From: Hymenobacter sp. J193
GTDB taxonomy: Bacteria; Bacteroidota; Bacteroidia; Cytophagales; Hymenobacteraceae
Length of the DNA: 64,000 nucleotides
Assembly (NCBI RefSeq): GCF_024700075.1
Contig: NZ_JAJONE010000001.1
Location: 806,001-870,000, forward strand
Direction: 5' to 3'
The notes below the pieces were generated by a model, which was not told the origin of the DNA, searched no databases, and was given only the letters and a program-made list of their open reading frames with translations. The position numbers and the translations under genes are program-made. Of this stretch, positions 24,061 to 32,517 are shown one piece after another (position 1 is the first letter of the stretch; each line of letters starts with the position of its first letter).

Positions 24061-24591
24061 ATGAGCACCCGCAAACAGCATATTGCTCAGGTGGCCTTGC
24101 ACCTATTTGGAGAAAAGGGCTACGAGAATACCTCTACGCAACTGATTGCGAAGGCCGCCGGCGTCTCGGAAGCACTTATTTTCAAGCATTTTGGCTCCAA
24201 GGACCAGCTGCTGGAGTTTGTCGTGAAGAATGGCTACAAGCGCATTATCGAGGACAACCGCGGTGGCCTGAACGAGCCGGATCCGCTTACTTTCATCCAC
24301 AGCGTAATTGAGCTGCCCTACAAGCTGGTGAAGGATGAACCCTTCTTCTGGAAGCTGCAGTACCGCCTCGCCGACTCCGAAATGGCCCGTCAGCAGCACG
24401 AGCGGTTTATGCGCCCCGTGCCGGCCCTGCTGCGGCAGGCGTTCGGCAGGCTAGGCTACCCCGACCCCGAAAAAGAAGCCAAGCTCCTGCTGATCCTGGT
24501 AGAAGCTCTCTGGAAAATCGAAGCCAACAAAACCGACGAGAACGTACGCGAAATGCTCGATTTTATCAAGCAGAAGTATCAGACGCAGTAG
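24061..24591 (+). CDS. TetR/AcrR-family transcriptional regulator
   Basis: A 176-residue TetR-type regulator. The N-terminal helix-turn-helix reads RKQHIAQVALHLFGEKGYENTS and TQLIAKAAGVSEALIFKHFGSKDQLL (seen in two adjoining parts). The C-terminal half is a variable ligand-binding and dimerisation domain, ending in a coil-like EMLDFIKQKYQTQ. No likely target is adjacent, since the next genes are AT-rich unknowns in the opposite direction. The ligand is unknown. Confidence 0.88.
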   Translation: MSTRKQHIAQVALHLFGEKGYENTSTQLIAKAAGVSEALIFKHFGSKDQLLEFVVKNGYKRIIEDNRGGLNEPDPLTFIHSVIELPYKLVKDEPFFWKLQYRLADSEMARQQHERFMRPVPALLRQAFGRLGYPDPEKEAKLLLILVEALWKIEANKTDENVREMLDFIKQKYQTQ

Positions 24592-24668
24592 ATAGTTTGC
24601 ACAATCTAAACGATGGTCATTCTATGGCAAAGAGGCTGATCGTCAATATTTGCTAAGGCTAAAAACCT

Positions 24669-25250
24669 CTAGTGTTTAGGCAGCCTTTTATAAGGCTTGT
24701 ATACTAGCCATTTTTCTTGCAACGGCTCTAAGTCTTTTAATAAGACTGCAAAGAATGCTGCCCGAGCCTTGTTATTTGATTTATCTAATGCATAATGAAT
24801 ACCCTCCACACTTTCAACTACATACATCTTTTTATTGAATTCAACAAAGGCTATATCCGCAATTAATGGATTGGCCGGCGGCATAAATTTCAAATTATCT
24901 TCAGACTCTCGAATAAATATTTTTAAAAAATCTGTTTTACTAATAAAATTTTGCTCAGTCCCCAATATAGGTTTTGATATAGTGGAATCCGTTATCTGAA
25001 TCACATTCATTTTGTTATTTTCTATCCAAATAAAATATGTTATTTCTTTACCTTGTTTTTTTGTTAATAAAGCTAAAGTTAAATAATATTCTTTAACATT
25101 TTTCAAACTATCCTGATAATATTTGATTATTTTATGATCAAAATAATAAGGAAAATATTTCGCATGATTATTCTGACATTTTGCATTTAATGCCGTAGCT
25201 ATTATTAAAAACATCAAGCTATATTTCAAACAATTGGCTTTATATTTCAT
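24669..25250 (-). CDS. AT-rich exported protein of unknown function (islet gene 1)
   Basis: A 193-residue protein with a signal peptide ending near ALNAKCQ (LKYSLMFLIIATALNAKC looks also like a lipoprotein lipobox with Cys at about 26). The mature part has many Lys, Asn, Ile and Tyr residues and no recognised domain. The ATG at 25250 gives a good basic n-region; one three codons further upstream is possible. Base composition is far more AT rich than its neighbours, which suggests recent acquisition. It follows the second islet gene in the same direction with a 50-bp gap, so the two may form one transcript. Confidence 0.7.
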   Translation of the reverse strand: MKYKANCLKYSLMFLIIATALNAKCQNNHAKYFPYYFDHKIIKYYQDSLKNVKEYYLTLALLTKKQGKEITYFIWIENNKMNVIQITDSTISKPILGTEQNFISKTDFLKIFIRESEDNLKFMPPANPLIADIAFVEFNKKMYVVESVEGIHYALDKSNNKARAAFFAVLLKDLEPLQEKWLVYKPYKRLPKH

Positions 25251-25300
25251 GATTAACATTTAAGTTTATATTCCTTTTTATTAAAAAAATCCAAAACTTA

Positions 25301-25957
25301 TTAATTATTGCTATAAGCACTAATTTCATCATAATACTTTCTGACGTACCTTTTCAATTTATATATTACCTTATCATGCTTGTACAGAAGGTCGTAAGTA
25401 TTAATGGTATTTATTACAACAAAATCACTCCTGATAATTTTCTTTACTGATTTTTCACTTCTAAGAGCTTTTCTCTTGGTTGAAGAATACACAGATGCCC
25501 GTACGTGCTGGTAGCATGAACAAACATCTCCTTCAAATTTAAAAAAAGTGACAAAATAAATTTCTAAACCAAACCTAATATTGAAGATAGATTTCTTTAT
25601 ATTTTCATCTACCGCGCAATATTTTTTAAAATTACAATTAATGTAATTATTATTTTTGTATATTGCTAATTCACTACTATCTCTCCCCGCATATTCCTTA
25701 TACATATTAAGACCTCTGCAACAATTCATTAATTCAATCCCACTTGTTTCTTTTTTCAAAATTGCGGCATACCATATTGTATTATCAACTGAAATTTCAG
25801 AAGAATTTCTAAAATACTGTTGAGAAAGCAATAAACTATTCTCAATGTTATTATGCTCTTTACTATAAATATTTATTACATATCCATCAATACTCTGCCC
25901 AATTGTTTCGATTGAACAAAGTACAAGAAAATAAAATAATAGTAAAATATATTTCAT
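25301..25957 (-). CDS. AT-rich exported protein of unknown function (islet gene 2)
   Basis: A 218-residue protein starting with a signal peptide (MKYILLLFYFLVLCSIETIGQ). The mature region has a run of cysteines (MNCCRG, CNFKKYC, DVCSCYQ), which could form disulfides, and a basic C-terminus. I recognise no family. It is strongly AT rich. The start lies about 54 bp from the target duplication of an IS1-family element, so that insertion may have displaced or altered its promoter. It probably forms a unit with islet gene 1. Confidence 0.7.
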   Translation of the reverse strand: MKYILLLFYFLVLCSIETIGQSIDGYVINIYSKEHNNIENSLLLSQQYFRNSSEISVDNTIWYAAILKKETSGIELMNCCRGLNMYKEYAGRDSSELAIYKNNNYINCNFKKYCAVDENIKKSIFNIRFGLEIYFVTFFKFEGDVCSCYQHVRASVYSSTKRKALRSEKSVKKIIRSDFVVINTINTYDLLYKHDKVIYKLKRYVRKYYDEISAYSNN

Positions 25958-26011
25958 TTATTCATAACTTTAAAACAATTACATTCTACCCGCACTTTGC
26001 TTGCACCATAT

Positions 26012-26799
26012 CTAAATGGGGCGATGGTAAAATAGCTGGTGATTGTTATTTTGGAGCATGCTTCAGAGAACTCTCACCTGCAAGAAGTGCGGCAGCGCGG
26101 CCCTGCGCAAGAACGGCAGCCTGAAAGGCCAGCCCAAATATCAGTGTACGACCTGTCGCTACCAGGCTGTGTTTACGCCGGCAGCGGCGCGCAAAGCTGC
26201 TCAATACGCACAGGTGGAAAAGCTACTGGTCGAGCGCGTTTCGCAACGGGCCATTGTGCGTCTGACCGGCGTCTCGCGCCCCACCATTGTCAAACTGGCA
26301 AAAAAAGCGCAGCGCACACTTCCGTCCTGCCATCCGCCGAGCCGGCCACGGATGCTGGAACTGGATGAGATGTGGACCTTTGTGGGGCGTAAGAAGCACA
26401 AGATGTGGCTCTGGCTGGCCGTGGAGCGACATACGCGACGTATCGTGGCCTGGGTGCTAGGCACGCGGGGCACGGCGACGGCACGCCGCCTCTGGCAGCA
26501 ACTGCCGGCCCACTACCGCACGGGCACCTGGTACTACACGGACGAATGGGAAGCCTATCGAAACGTCTTGCCTGCACTGGCGCATCGGCCCAGTGCCAAG
26601 GGGAGTGGGCAGACCAGTATCGTGGAGGCCATCAATTGCTCGCTGCGACAAAAATGCGCCGTGCTCGTCCGCAAAACCTGTTCGTTTAGCCGCTCTCCCT
26701 TGATGCACCGAGTCCGCATCCAACTCGTCATCGACGAACACAATCGGCGCATAGAAGCACAGGCCTAATCACCTACTATTTTACCACTGCCCTAAATGG
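26012..26799. mobile_element. IS1-family insertion sequence with 8-bp target duplication
   Basis: The element spans 26020-26791 (772 bp). Its 25-bp terminal inverted repeats start GGCGATGGTAAAATAG on the left and read GGCAGTGGTAAAATAG inward from the right, matching at 21 of 25 positions. The 8-bp direct repeats CTAAATGG at 26012-26019 and 26792-26799 are the target duplication. One intact transposase gene fills it. Length, repeat size and 8-bp duplication all fit IS1. The perfect duplication indicates a fairly recent insertion. Confidence 0.93.
26058..26768 (+). CDS. IS1-family transposase, single uninterrupted frame
   Basis: A 236-residue transposase that fuses an InsA-like zinc-binding N-terminus (CxxC pairs at Cys8/Cys11 and Cys30/Cys33), a helix-turn-helix (QRAIVRLTGVSRPTIVKL) and an InsB-like DDE domain. 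The catalytic residues appear as Asp103 in LELDEMWTFVG, Asp162 in YTDEWEAY and Glu190 in TSIVEAINCSLRQ. Classical IS1 uses a ribosomal frameshift to join InsA and InsB; here one frame encodes the whole enzyme, as in several IS1-like elements of other phyla. The ATG at 26058 places the zinc motif correctly. A longer start at 26043 is possible. Confidence 0.92.
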   Translation: MLQRTLTCKKCGSAALRKNGSLKGQPKYQCTTCRYQAVFTPAAARKAAQYAQVEKLLVERVSQRAIVRLTGVSRPTIVKLAKKAQRTLPSCHPPSRPRMLELDEMWTFVGRKKHKMWLWLAVERHTRRIVAWVLGTRGTATARRLWQQLPAHYRTGTWYYTDEWEAYRNVLPALAHRPSAKGSGQTSIVEAINCSLRQKCAVLVRKTCSFSRSPLMHRVRIQLVIDEHNRRIEAQA

Positions 26800-26885
26800 T
26801 TGTACTGAGCTTAATCACATCATCTCTACCGTTTGGATAATCGACTCCAAAAAACGGCTAAGATATTGTAACCAAGCTCAGCACA
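26800..26885. repeat. Degenerate family A repeat next to IS1
   Basis: TGTACTGAGCTTAATCACAT on the left and AACCAAGCTCAGCACA on the right are decayed arms of the family A palindrome, with CATCTCTACCGTT still recognisable. It directly abuts the right target duplication of the IS1 element. Confidence 0.55.
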
Positions 26886-26916
26886 AACCAAAGACAGAAT
26901 TTTACGTGTCTTGAAC

Positions 26917-28311
26917 CTACAGGTGAATCACCTCGCCATACGCGGCGGCAGCGGCTTCCATAATGGCTTCCGACATGGTGGGGTGCGGGTGTACGGCCTT
27001 GATGATTTCGTGGCCGGTGGTTTCGAGCTTGCGGGCTACCACCACCTCGGCAATCATTTCCGTCACGTTGGAGCCAATCATGTGGGCGCCCAGCCACTCG
27101 CCGTACTTCTTATCGAAGATAACTTTCACGAAGCCGTCCTTCGCGCCACTGGCGGATGCTTTGCCCGAAGCCGAGAACGGAAATTTACCCACCAGAATGT
27201 CGTAGCCCTGCTTTTTGGCTTCTTCCTCGGTGAGGCCCACCGAGGCAATTTCCGGGGAAGCGTAGGTGCAGCCGGGAATGTTCTGGTAGTTGAGCGGCTC
27301 GGGATGATGGCCGGCAATTTTCTCCACGCAGATGATGCCTTCCGCCGAGGCCACGTGGGCCAGCGCCGGGCCGGGCACGATGTCGCCGATGGCGTACACG
27401 CCGGGCACATTGGTCTGGTAGAAGTCGTCGACGATAACGCGGCCTTTCTCCACCTTGATGCCCAGCTCCTCAATGCCGATGTTTTCGAGGTTGGTAACCA
27501 CGCCGGCGGCGCTCAGCACCATGTCGCAGGCAATCTGCTGGTCGCCTTTGGCGGTTTTCACCGTCACGGTGCAGCCGGCGCCGCTGGTGTCTACCTTGGT
27601 TACCTCGGCCGAAGTCAGCACGTTCACGCCGATTTTCTTGAAGGACTTCTCCATCTGGCGCGACACCTCTTCATCTTCCACAGGCACGATGCGCGGCAGG
27701 TATTCCACCAGCGTTACCTCCGAGCCCATGGTGCGGTAGAAGTAGGCAAACTCCACGCCGATGGCGCCGGAACCCACTACCACGAGGCGTTTGGGCAGCT
27801 CGGGCAGCACCATGGCCTGGCGGTAGCCGATGATTTTCTTGCCGTCGATGGGTAGGGCCGGCAGCTCGCGCGAGCGGGCTCCAGTGGCCAGAATAATGTG
27901 CTTGGCCTCCACGGTTTCCTTGGCGCCGCCTTCCTTGGTTACTTCTACTTTGCCGGGAGCCAGCACTTTGCCGGAGCCGGATACCACCTCAATCTTGTTT
28001 TTCTTGAACAGGAAGTTGATGCCCTTGCTCATGCCGTCGGCCACACCGCGGCTGCGCTGAATCACGGCCCCGAAGTCGTAGCCTACGCCGTCGGCCTTCA
28101 GCCCGTAGTCTTTGGCGTGGTTGAGGTATTCAAACACCTGGGCGCTTTTCAGCAGCGCTTTGGTAGGAATACAGCCCCAGTTGAGGCAGATGCCGCCGAG
28201 CGACTCCCGCTCCACCACACCTACCTTCAAACCCAGCTGCGAAGCCCGGATAGCGGCTACGTAGCCCCCGGGGCCGCTGCCAATCACGACCACGTCGAAT
28301 TGCAATGCCAT
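26917..28311 (-). CDS. lpdA: Dihydrolipoyl dehydrogenase (E3)
   Basis: A 464-residue flavoprotein disulfide reductase that reoxidises dihydrolipoamide of 2-oxoacid dehydrogenase complexes or the glycine cleavage system. The FAD motif VVVIGSGPGGYVAAI is at residues 7-21, the redox-active disulfide in GGICLNWGCIPTK (Cys42, Cys47), the NAD motif VVVGSGAIGVEFA in the middle, and the C-terminal HPHPTMSEAIMEA supplies the catalytic His-Glu pair. No other complex subunits are nearby. It starts head to head with the first TPR gene. Confidence 0.96.
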   Translation of the reverse strand: MALQFDVVVIGSGPGGYVAAIRASQLGLKVGVVERESLGGICLNWGCIPTKALLKSAQVFEYLNHAKDYGLKADGVGYDFGAVIQRSRGVADGMSKGINFLFKKNKIEVVSGSGKVLAPGKVEVTKEGGAKETVEAKHIILATGARSRELPALPIDGKKIIGYRQAMVLPELPKRLVVVGSGAIGVEFAYFYRTMGSEVTLVEYLPRIVPVEDEEVSRQMEKSFKKIGVNVLTSAEVTKVDTSGAGCTVTVKTAKGDQQIACDMVLSAAGVVTNLENIGIEELGIKVEKGRVIVDDFYQTNVPGVYAIGDIVPGPALAHVASAEGIICVEKIAGHHPEPLNYQNIPGCTYASPEIASVGLTEEEAKKQGYDILVGKFPFSASGKASASGAKDGFVKVIFDKKYGEWLGAHMIGSNVTEMIAEVVVARKLETTGHEIIKAVHPHPTMSEAIMEAAAAAYGEVIHL

Positions 28312-28537
28312 ATGTTGGAAATTTGCTTGCGGAAGAAGACTTTCTTGCCGTAGTTTTGATGAAAACTGCCCTGTCGAAAAAAGGCAGACAACTGGCCGAA
28401 AGCCCTTGCTTTCGCAACCGGGGGTAAAGATAAAGAGGGAAAGTTATCCGGCTAAGCTCCCGCGGCGGCAAATAGCTGGCATAAAAAATGCATCCCGGCG
28501 CATTCCTTCAATTAATACAACTTTCACGGTTTTTTTG

Positions 28538-28545
28538 TATTTTCG
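28538..28545 (+). promoter_or_regulatory. -7 box TATTTTCG, 4 nt before a start
   Basis: TATTTTCG matches the TAnnTTTG consensus except for one C. It ends 4 nt before the ATG at 28550, so the TPR mRNA is probably leaderless or nearly so. Confidence 0.55.
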
Positions 28546-28549
28546 CCAC

Positions 28550-29227
28550 ATGAAACACTGTCTACCACTGTTCCTGACCAGTGCGCTGGTTGGTTTGCTC
28601 TCTTTCTCGACCCAGGCGCAGGCACCCGCGCCCGTTGCCCAAGCAATGTCTGCGCCGACGGCAGTAGCTGGCGGCGGGGCGGCCAAGGTCGATCCGGCCG
28701 TATTGCCCGCCAAAAAGCTCACCTCCTCGGACTACAAAGCCCAGGTAGTCACCTCCACGAAAGTCATTACGGCCGACCCCAAGAACGTGGAGGCGCTGAT
28801 GACGCGGGCCAAGGCGCATCTGCAGCTGAAAGCCTACGACGAGGCCATCAAGGACTATACCGCCGTTCTTAAGCTGCAGCCCACTAATGCGGATGCGTTG
28901 TATAACCGTGGCTTGGCTTACCTGAAAAACGAAGATCAGAAGCTGGCCACCAACGACCTGACGGCCACGATACGCCTGCGCCCCGAGGACAAGGAAGCCT
29001 TCTTTGCCCGCGGCGTGGCCAAGCTGCAGGTAAGCAACTTTAAGTCGGCCCTCGGCGACTTTACCAAGACCATTGCGCTGGACCCCAACTACGCTGATGC
29101 CTACGAGTACCGCGGCATCTGCTACGCCAACATCAACAAATCCAAGGAAGCCCAGCGCGACCTGGAAAAGGCCGTTTCTTTGAACCCGGAAGCCGCTAAG
29201 AGTCTCCGTAAATACGGCAAGAAGTAA
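28550..29227 (+). CDS. Secreted TPR protein (paralogue 1)
   Basis: A 225-residue protein with a Sec signal peptide (KHCLPLFLTSALVGLLSFS, cleavage near TQAQA). A short Ala/Pro/Val linker follows, then at least four tetratricopeptide repeats from about residue 65 to the end. They are of the form DYTAVLKLQPTNADALYNRG, which places it in the periplasm or outer membrane as a scaffold. A sister gene at 30849 shares the arrangement and the closing KEAxRDLEKAVxLNPxAxKSLRKYxK block. The ATG at 28550 is supported by the signal peptide and the -7 box 4 nt before it. It ends in a strong terminator. Confidence 0.82.
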   Translation: MKHCLPLFLTSALVGLLSFSTQAQAPAPVAQAMSAPTAVAGGGAAKVDPAVLPAKKLTSSDYKAQVVTSTKVITADPKNVEALMTRAKAHLQLKAYDEAIKDYTAVLKLQPTNADALYNRGLAYLKNEDQKLATNDLTATIRLRPEDKEAFFARGVAKLQVSNFKSALGDFTKTIALDPNYADAYEYRGICYANINKSKEAQRDLEKAVSLNPEAAKSLRKYGKK

Positions 29228-29268
29228 GAGTTAACTCTTATCTGGCTGAGTAGTCAGGTTAGAAAAAC

Positions 29269-29300
29269 AAAAAGGCCTGCCTCTTAAGGCAGGCCTTTTT
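29269..29300. terminator. Strong bidirectional terminator
   Basis: AAAAAGGCCTGCCT / AGGCAGGCCTTTTT, a 14-bp perfect stem with a four-base loop and symmetric A and T tails. It serves the TPR gene and could also stop leftward transcripts. Confidence 0.92.
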
Positions 29301-29342
29301 GCTGTGTGGTGGTTTCGTGAAGTACCTGAATGCGTCCACACT

Positions 29343-29431
29343 GTCATGCAGAGCGCAATGAAGCATCTGGCTAGGTTTGGAATGAATCCACAGCTTCATC
29401 AGCCGAGATACTTCGCTACGCTCTGCATGAC
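29343..29431. repeat. Family A repeat between convergent genes
   Basis: Left arm GTCATGCAGAGCGCAATGAA..., right arm ...CGCTACGCTCTGCATGAC. The arms differ at several places, and the GAAGCATCTGGC and CTCGGC inner parts are diverged. Confidence 0.8.
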
Positions 29432-29447
29432 CAAGCATTAACCCCCT

Positions 29448-30689
29448 TTACTTTCCCAGTAGGAGCTTGAGGTAGAAGCCGGGCTGGCGCAGCCGCTCCC
29501 GTAGATCCAGGTCCAGGAACATATTGCTGATGGTTTCGGCCAGGGTGGGGTTGCTGGCAGCGCGGTTGGCCACAAAGTTGAACAGCCACGGGTACTGCAG
29601 CAGCCGCTGCATGGCCCGGCTCAGGCGCAGCTCCTGCCAGAGGCGGTGGTACACGGCTTCATCGTAGCCTTTCAGAAAGCCGGCAGAAACGTCGTCCGCC
29701 GCCAGTGCCCGGGCGGCCCAGTCGGCGGCGTGGCGGCCCGATACCATAGCGTGACTGATGCCTTCGCCGCTGAACGGGTCAATCAGGGAGCCGGCGTCGC
29801 CGAGCAGCAGGTAGCCAGAGCCGGAAAGCGAGCGGCGCTTGGAGCCCAGCGGCAGCCCGAAGCCGCGCACCGGCCCCAGGCGCTCGGCCGTAGCAAACCG
29901 GTCTTTCAGGGCCGGATGCGTGGCCAGGATTTCGTCCAGCCGCTCGCGCAGCTTCACTTTCTTCTTCGACACGGCTTCGGTGAGCATGCCCACGCCCACG
30001 TTGGCCTGCCCGTTGGGCAGCGGAAACACCCATAGGTAGCCCGGCAGAAACTCCTTGATGAAATGCAGCTCGATGAAGTTGTCGGGGTGCAGGCCCTGCA
30101 CGCCCTGGTAGTAGGCGCGCAGGCCGGCGCAATGGTGAGCCGGCTCCAGCTGGTGGCCGCCAATCTGCCGCGCAAACGCCGACTGCGCGCCATTAGCTAC
30201 CAGCAGCAGCCGCGTAGTAGCCAGCACGGTACCATCGGCCGAAAGCAGGCGCCAACGGCCATCGGGCAGCTGCTCGTGGCGGGCTACGTCGGTGTTTTCG
30301 TGCAGCTCAATGAGCGGCTGCCGGCGCACCTGCTCCACCAGAAAGTTGTCGAAGTCGATGCGCTTGCTGATGTGGCCGGCGGGCCGGTCGGTGGCCGGGT
30401 TATAGCGCGGCTTGAAAGGCACGGCCAGGCGGCGGCCATTAGGGGCGTAAAAGTCGATGCCCCAGCTGGGGAGCTGCGCGGGCTCGGCGGCCAGCTGGGC
30501 AGGCAGGGCTTCATCAATCCGGCGCAGCTCACTTAGCACTTTGCCGCTAAGCGCGTCGCCGCACACTTTGTCGCGCGGGAAAGTGGCTCGGTCGAGCAGC
30601 AGGCAGCGGTGCCCGGCCCGGGCCAGGTGCAGGGCTGCCGTAGTGCCGCCGGGCCCCGCGCCTAGTATACAAATGTCAACGTCGCTCAT
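29448..30689 (-). CDS. Geranylgeranyl-reductase-family FAD oxidoreductase
   Basis: A 413-residue flavoprotein. The FAD Rossmann motif is ICILGAGPGGTTAALHLARAG at the N-terminus (read ILGAGPGGTTAALHL), the family PRDKVCGDALSGKV block follows at about residues 39-52, and the second FAD motif is YLLLGDAGSLIDPFSGEGI. These place it in the geranylgeranyl reductase or digeranylgeranylglycerophospholipid reductase-like group of the PHBH fold. In Bacteroidota the substrate is unknown; an isoprenoid or polyene lipid is plausible. It lies between two paralogous TPR genes on the opposite strand. Confidence 0.85.
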   Translation of the reverse strand: MSDVDICILGAGPGGTTAALHLARAGHRCLLLDRATFPRDKVCGDALSGKVLSELRRIDEALPAQLAAEPAQLPSWGIDFYAPNGRRLAVPFKPRYNPATDRPAGHISKRIDFDNFLVEQVRRQPLIELHENTDVARHEQLPDGRWRLLSADGTVLATTRLLLVANGAQSAFARQIGGHQLEPAHHCAGLRAYYQGVQGLHPDNFIELHFIKEFLPGYLWVFPLPNGQANVGVGMLTEAVSKKKVKLRERLDEILATHPALKDRFATAERLGPVRGFGLPLGSKRRSLSGSGYLLLGDAGSLIDPFSGEGISHAMVSGRHAADWAARALAADDVSAGFLKGYDEAVYHRLWQELRLSRAMQRLLQYPWLFNFVANRAASNPTLAETISNMFLDLDLRERLRQPGFYLKLLLGK

Positions 30690-30707
30690 ACCAGAAATTG
30701 CTGCCGG

Positions 30708-30715
30708 CGAAGGTA
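30708..30715 (-). promoter_or_regulatory. -7 box TACCTTCG upstream of the reductase
   Basis: TACCTTCG on the minus strand, 18 nt before the ATG at 30689. Confidence 0.45.
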
Positions 30716-30848
30716 CAGGGTTTCGGCGGCCGGCAGTTCGCGGGTTTATCGGGCTGCCATCGTCAAAAGAAGGCAGCTATTTGCGCGCAGTAGCCGTACA
30801 AGGCCCAACCCCTTCATTTCCTGCGAATAGACTTTACGCTTACATAGG

Positions 30849-31598
30849 ATGCAGACTTTTTTACGCCGCCTGGGCCTGGCTGCAGGCTTGCTGGCCCTGG
30901 CCACCCAGTGCGCCACCACCACCGAAACGGAAAACCCCAACAGCCGCTCCATACCCACCACAGCGGCTCCCGTAACCCCGGCGCCGGCCCCGGCGGCCGA
31001 TGCTGCCGTGGCCCCCACCACTCCGGTACCGGAGGCTACAGCCCCCACGGCAACCGCAACAGCCCCGGCCGCTCCCGCCGAAAAACGCCTTACTCCCGCT
31101 GAGTACAAGGCCCAGGTGAAATCGGCGGATATCCGGCTGAAAACCATGCCGAAGGATGCCAAAGCCTTGCTGCGCCGCGCCAAAGCCCACAGTCAGCTGA
31201 AAAACTACACGCTGGCCCTGGCTGATTACAATGCCGTGGTTAAGCTGGAGCCTGCCAACGCTGAGGCCTACTTCAACCGGGGCCTCACCCGCCTGCGCCT
31301 CGATCAGTACACGCCCGCCATTGCCGACTTCTCCAAGTCCCTGCGCTACAACCCCAACGATAAGGAAGCCTTTTTCAGCCGGGGCGTGGCCCGCCTGCAG
31401 ATGGCCAACTACCGCGGCGCCATTCCCGACTTCACCCGTGCCTTGGCCGTTGACTCGCTCTACGCCGATGCCTACGAATACCGCGGCATCAGCTACGCCT
31501 CGCTCTACAAGCCCAAGGAAGCTCGCCGCGACCTGGAAAAAGCGGTGAAGCTGAACCCGGCGGCCGTGAAAAGCCTGCGCAAGTACGCCAAAGACTAA
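30849..31598 (+). CDS. TPR lipoprotein (paralogue 2)
   Basis: A 249-residue protein. Its signal sequence (LGLAAGLLALATQC) ends in Cys21 as a probable lipobox, which would anchor it to a membrane, unlike paralogue 1. A linker of about 55 residues made of Pro, Ala and Thr follows, then four TPR units such as DYNAVVKLEPANAEAYFNRG. Shared blocks with paralogue 1 include PAEYKAQV/SSDYKAQV, DKEAFFxRGVAxLQ and AYEYRGIxYA. The function is probably protein-protein interaction in the envelope. fabG follows 63 bp downstream, with its own -7 box. Confidence 0.83.
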   Translation: MQTFLRRLGLAAGLLALATQCATTTETENPNSRSIPTTAAPVTPAPAPAADAAVAPTTPVPEATAPTATATAPAAPAEKRLTPAEYKAQVKSADIRLKTMPKDAKALLRRAKAHSQLKNYTLALADYNAVVKLEPANAEAYFNRGLTRLRLDQYTPAIADFSKSLRYNPNDKEAFFSRGVARLQMANYRGAIPDFTRALAVDSLYADAYEYRGISYASLYKPKEARRDLEKAVKLNPAAVKSLRKYAKD

Positions 31599-31649
31599 CC
31601 CAAGGGCCTTTTGCCGGGGCGGGGAGTTGGCGCGTTCCCGCGCTTCGGC

Positions 31650-31657
31650 TACCTTCG
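31650..31657 (+). promoter_or_regulatory. -7 box TACCTTCG, 4 nt before fabG
   Basis: TACCTTCG ends 4 nt before the fabG ATG at 31662. It supports that start over an in-frame ATG at 31611 and implies a leaderless message. Confidence 0.6.
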
Positions 31658-31661
31658 CTCC

Positions 31662-32411
31662 ATGACAAAAACGCTCGAAGGAAAAGTGGCCCTCATAACG
31701 GGCGCTTCCAAAGGAATCGGCCGCGCTATTGCGGTGCATTTTGCCCAGCTGGGCGCGCAGGTAGCTTTCACCTACCTCTCCAGCGTGGAGAAGGGCCAGC
31801 AGCTGGAAACGGAGCTGAGTGCCCACGGCACCAAGGTGAAAGGTTTCCGCTCCGACGCCTCCGACTACGCCCAGGCCGAAAAGCTGGTGGAAGACGTAGT
31901 GGCGGAGTTTGGCAAACTGGATATTCTGGTAAATAACGCGGGTATCACCCAAGACGGGCTGCTCATGCGCATGAGCGAGCAGCAGTGGGACCAGGTGCTG
32001 GCCGTAAACCTGAAATCGGTATTCAACCTCACCAAAGCCGCTACCAAGCCCATGATGCGCGCCAAAGCCGGCTCCATCGTGAACATGACCTCGGTGGTAG
32101 GCATCAAGGGCAATGCGGGCCAGAGCAACTACGCCGCTTCCAAGGCTGGTATCATCGGCTTCACCAAGTCGGTGGCGCTGGAGCTGGGCTCCCGCAACAT
32201 CCGCTGCAACGCCATTGCGCCGGGCTTTATTGAAACGGAAATGACCGATGCCCTCGACCCCAAGCAGGTAGATGAGTGGCGCAAGGCTATTCCGCTGCGT
32301 CGCGGCGGCACCCCCGAGGACGTAGCCAAAGCCACCGCCTTCCTGGCCTCCGACGACAGCAGCTACATCAGCGGCCAAGTGCTGCAGGTGGACGGTGGCA
32401 TGCTCACCTAG
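31662..32411 (+). CDS. fabG: 3-oxoacyl-[acyl-carrier-protein] reductase
   Basis: A 249-residue classical short-chain dehydrogenase that reduces 3-ketoacyl-ACP with NADPH in fatty acid elongation. The cofactor motif TGASKGIG is at 13-20 and NNAG at 91-94. The catalytic residues are Asn116, Ser144, Tyr157 and Lys161 (SNYAASKAG). The final LQVDGGMLT matches FabG from many phyla. It stands alone here, between its own -7 box and a large terminator, without other fab genes. A related SDR with another substrate cannot be excluded, but the identity to FabG motifs is high. Confidence 0.92.
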   Translation: MTKTLEGKVALITGASKGIGRAIAVHFAQLGAQVAFTYLSSVEKGQQLETELSAHGTKVKGFRSDASDYAQAEKLVEDVVAEFGKLDILVNNAGITQDGLLMRMSEQQWDQVLAVNLKSVFNLTKAATKPMMRAKAGSIVNMTSVVGIKGNAGQSNYAASKAGIIGFTKSVALELGSRNIRCNAIAPGFIETEMTDALDPKQVDEWRKAIPLRRGGTPEDVAKATAFLASDDSSYISGQVLQVDGGMLT

Positions 32412-32437
32412 GAGCATCAACCGAAACAAACTACATT

Positions 32438-32497
32438 AAAAGCGAAGAGGAGAAGAGCGGTGCTGCTAGAGGCACCGCTCTTCCCCTCTTCGCTTTT
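32438..32497. terminator. Large bidirectional terminator after fabG
   Basis: AAAAGCGAAGAGG and GAAGAGCGGTGC pair with GCACCGCTCTTC and CCTCTTCGCTTTT around an eight-base loop, with one mismatch in 26 bp. It separates fabG from the convergent secreted-protein gene. Confidence 0.93.
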
Positions 32498-32517
32498 ATG
32501 CTTCTAAAACGCCCCCT

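Noticed and set aside
30861..32429. 522-codon frame on the minus strand across the second TPR gene and fabG
   Set aside because: It crosses two real genes, both with strong motifs and -7 boxes on the plus strand.
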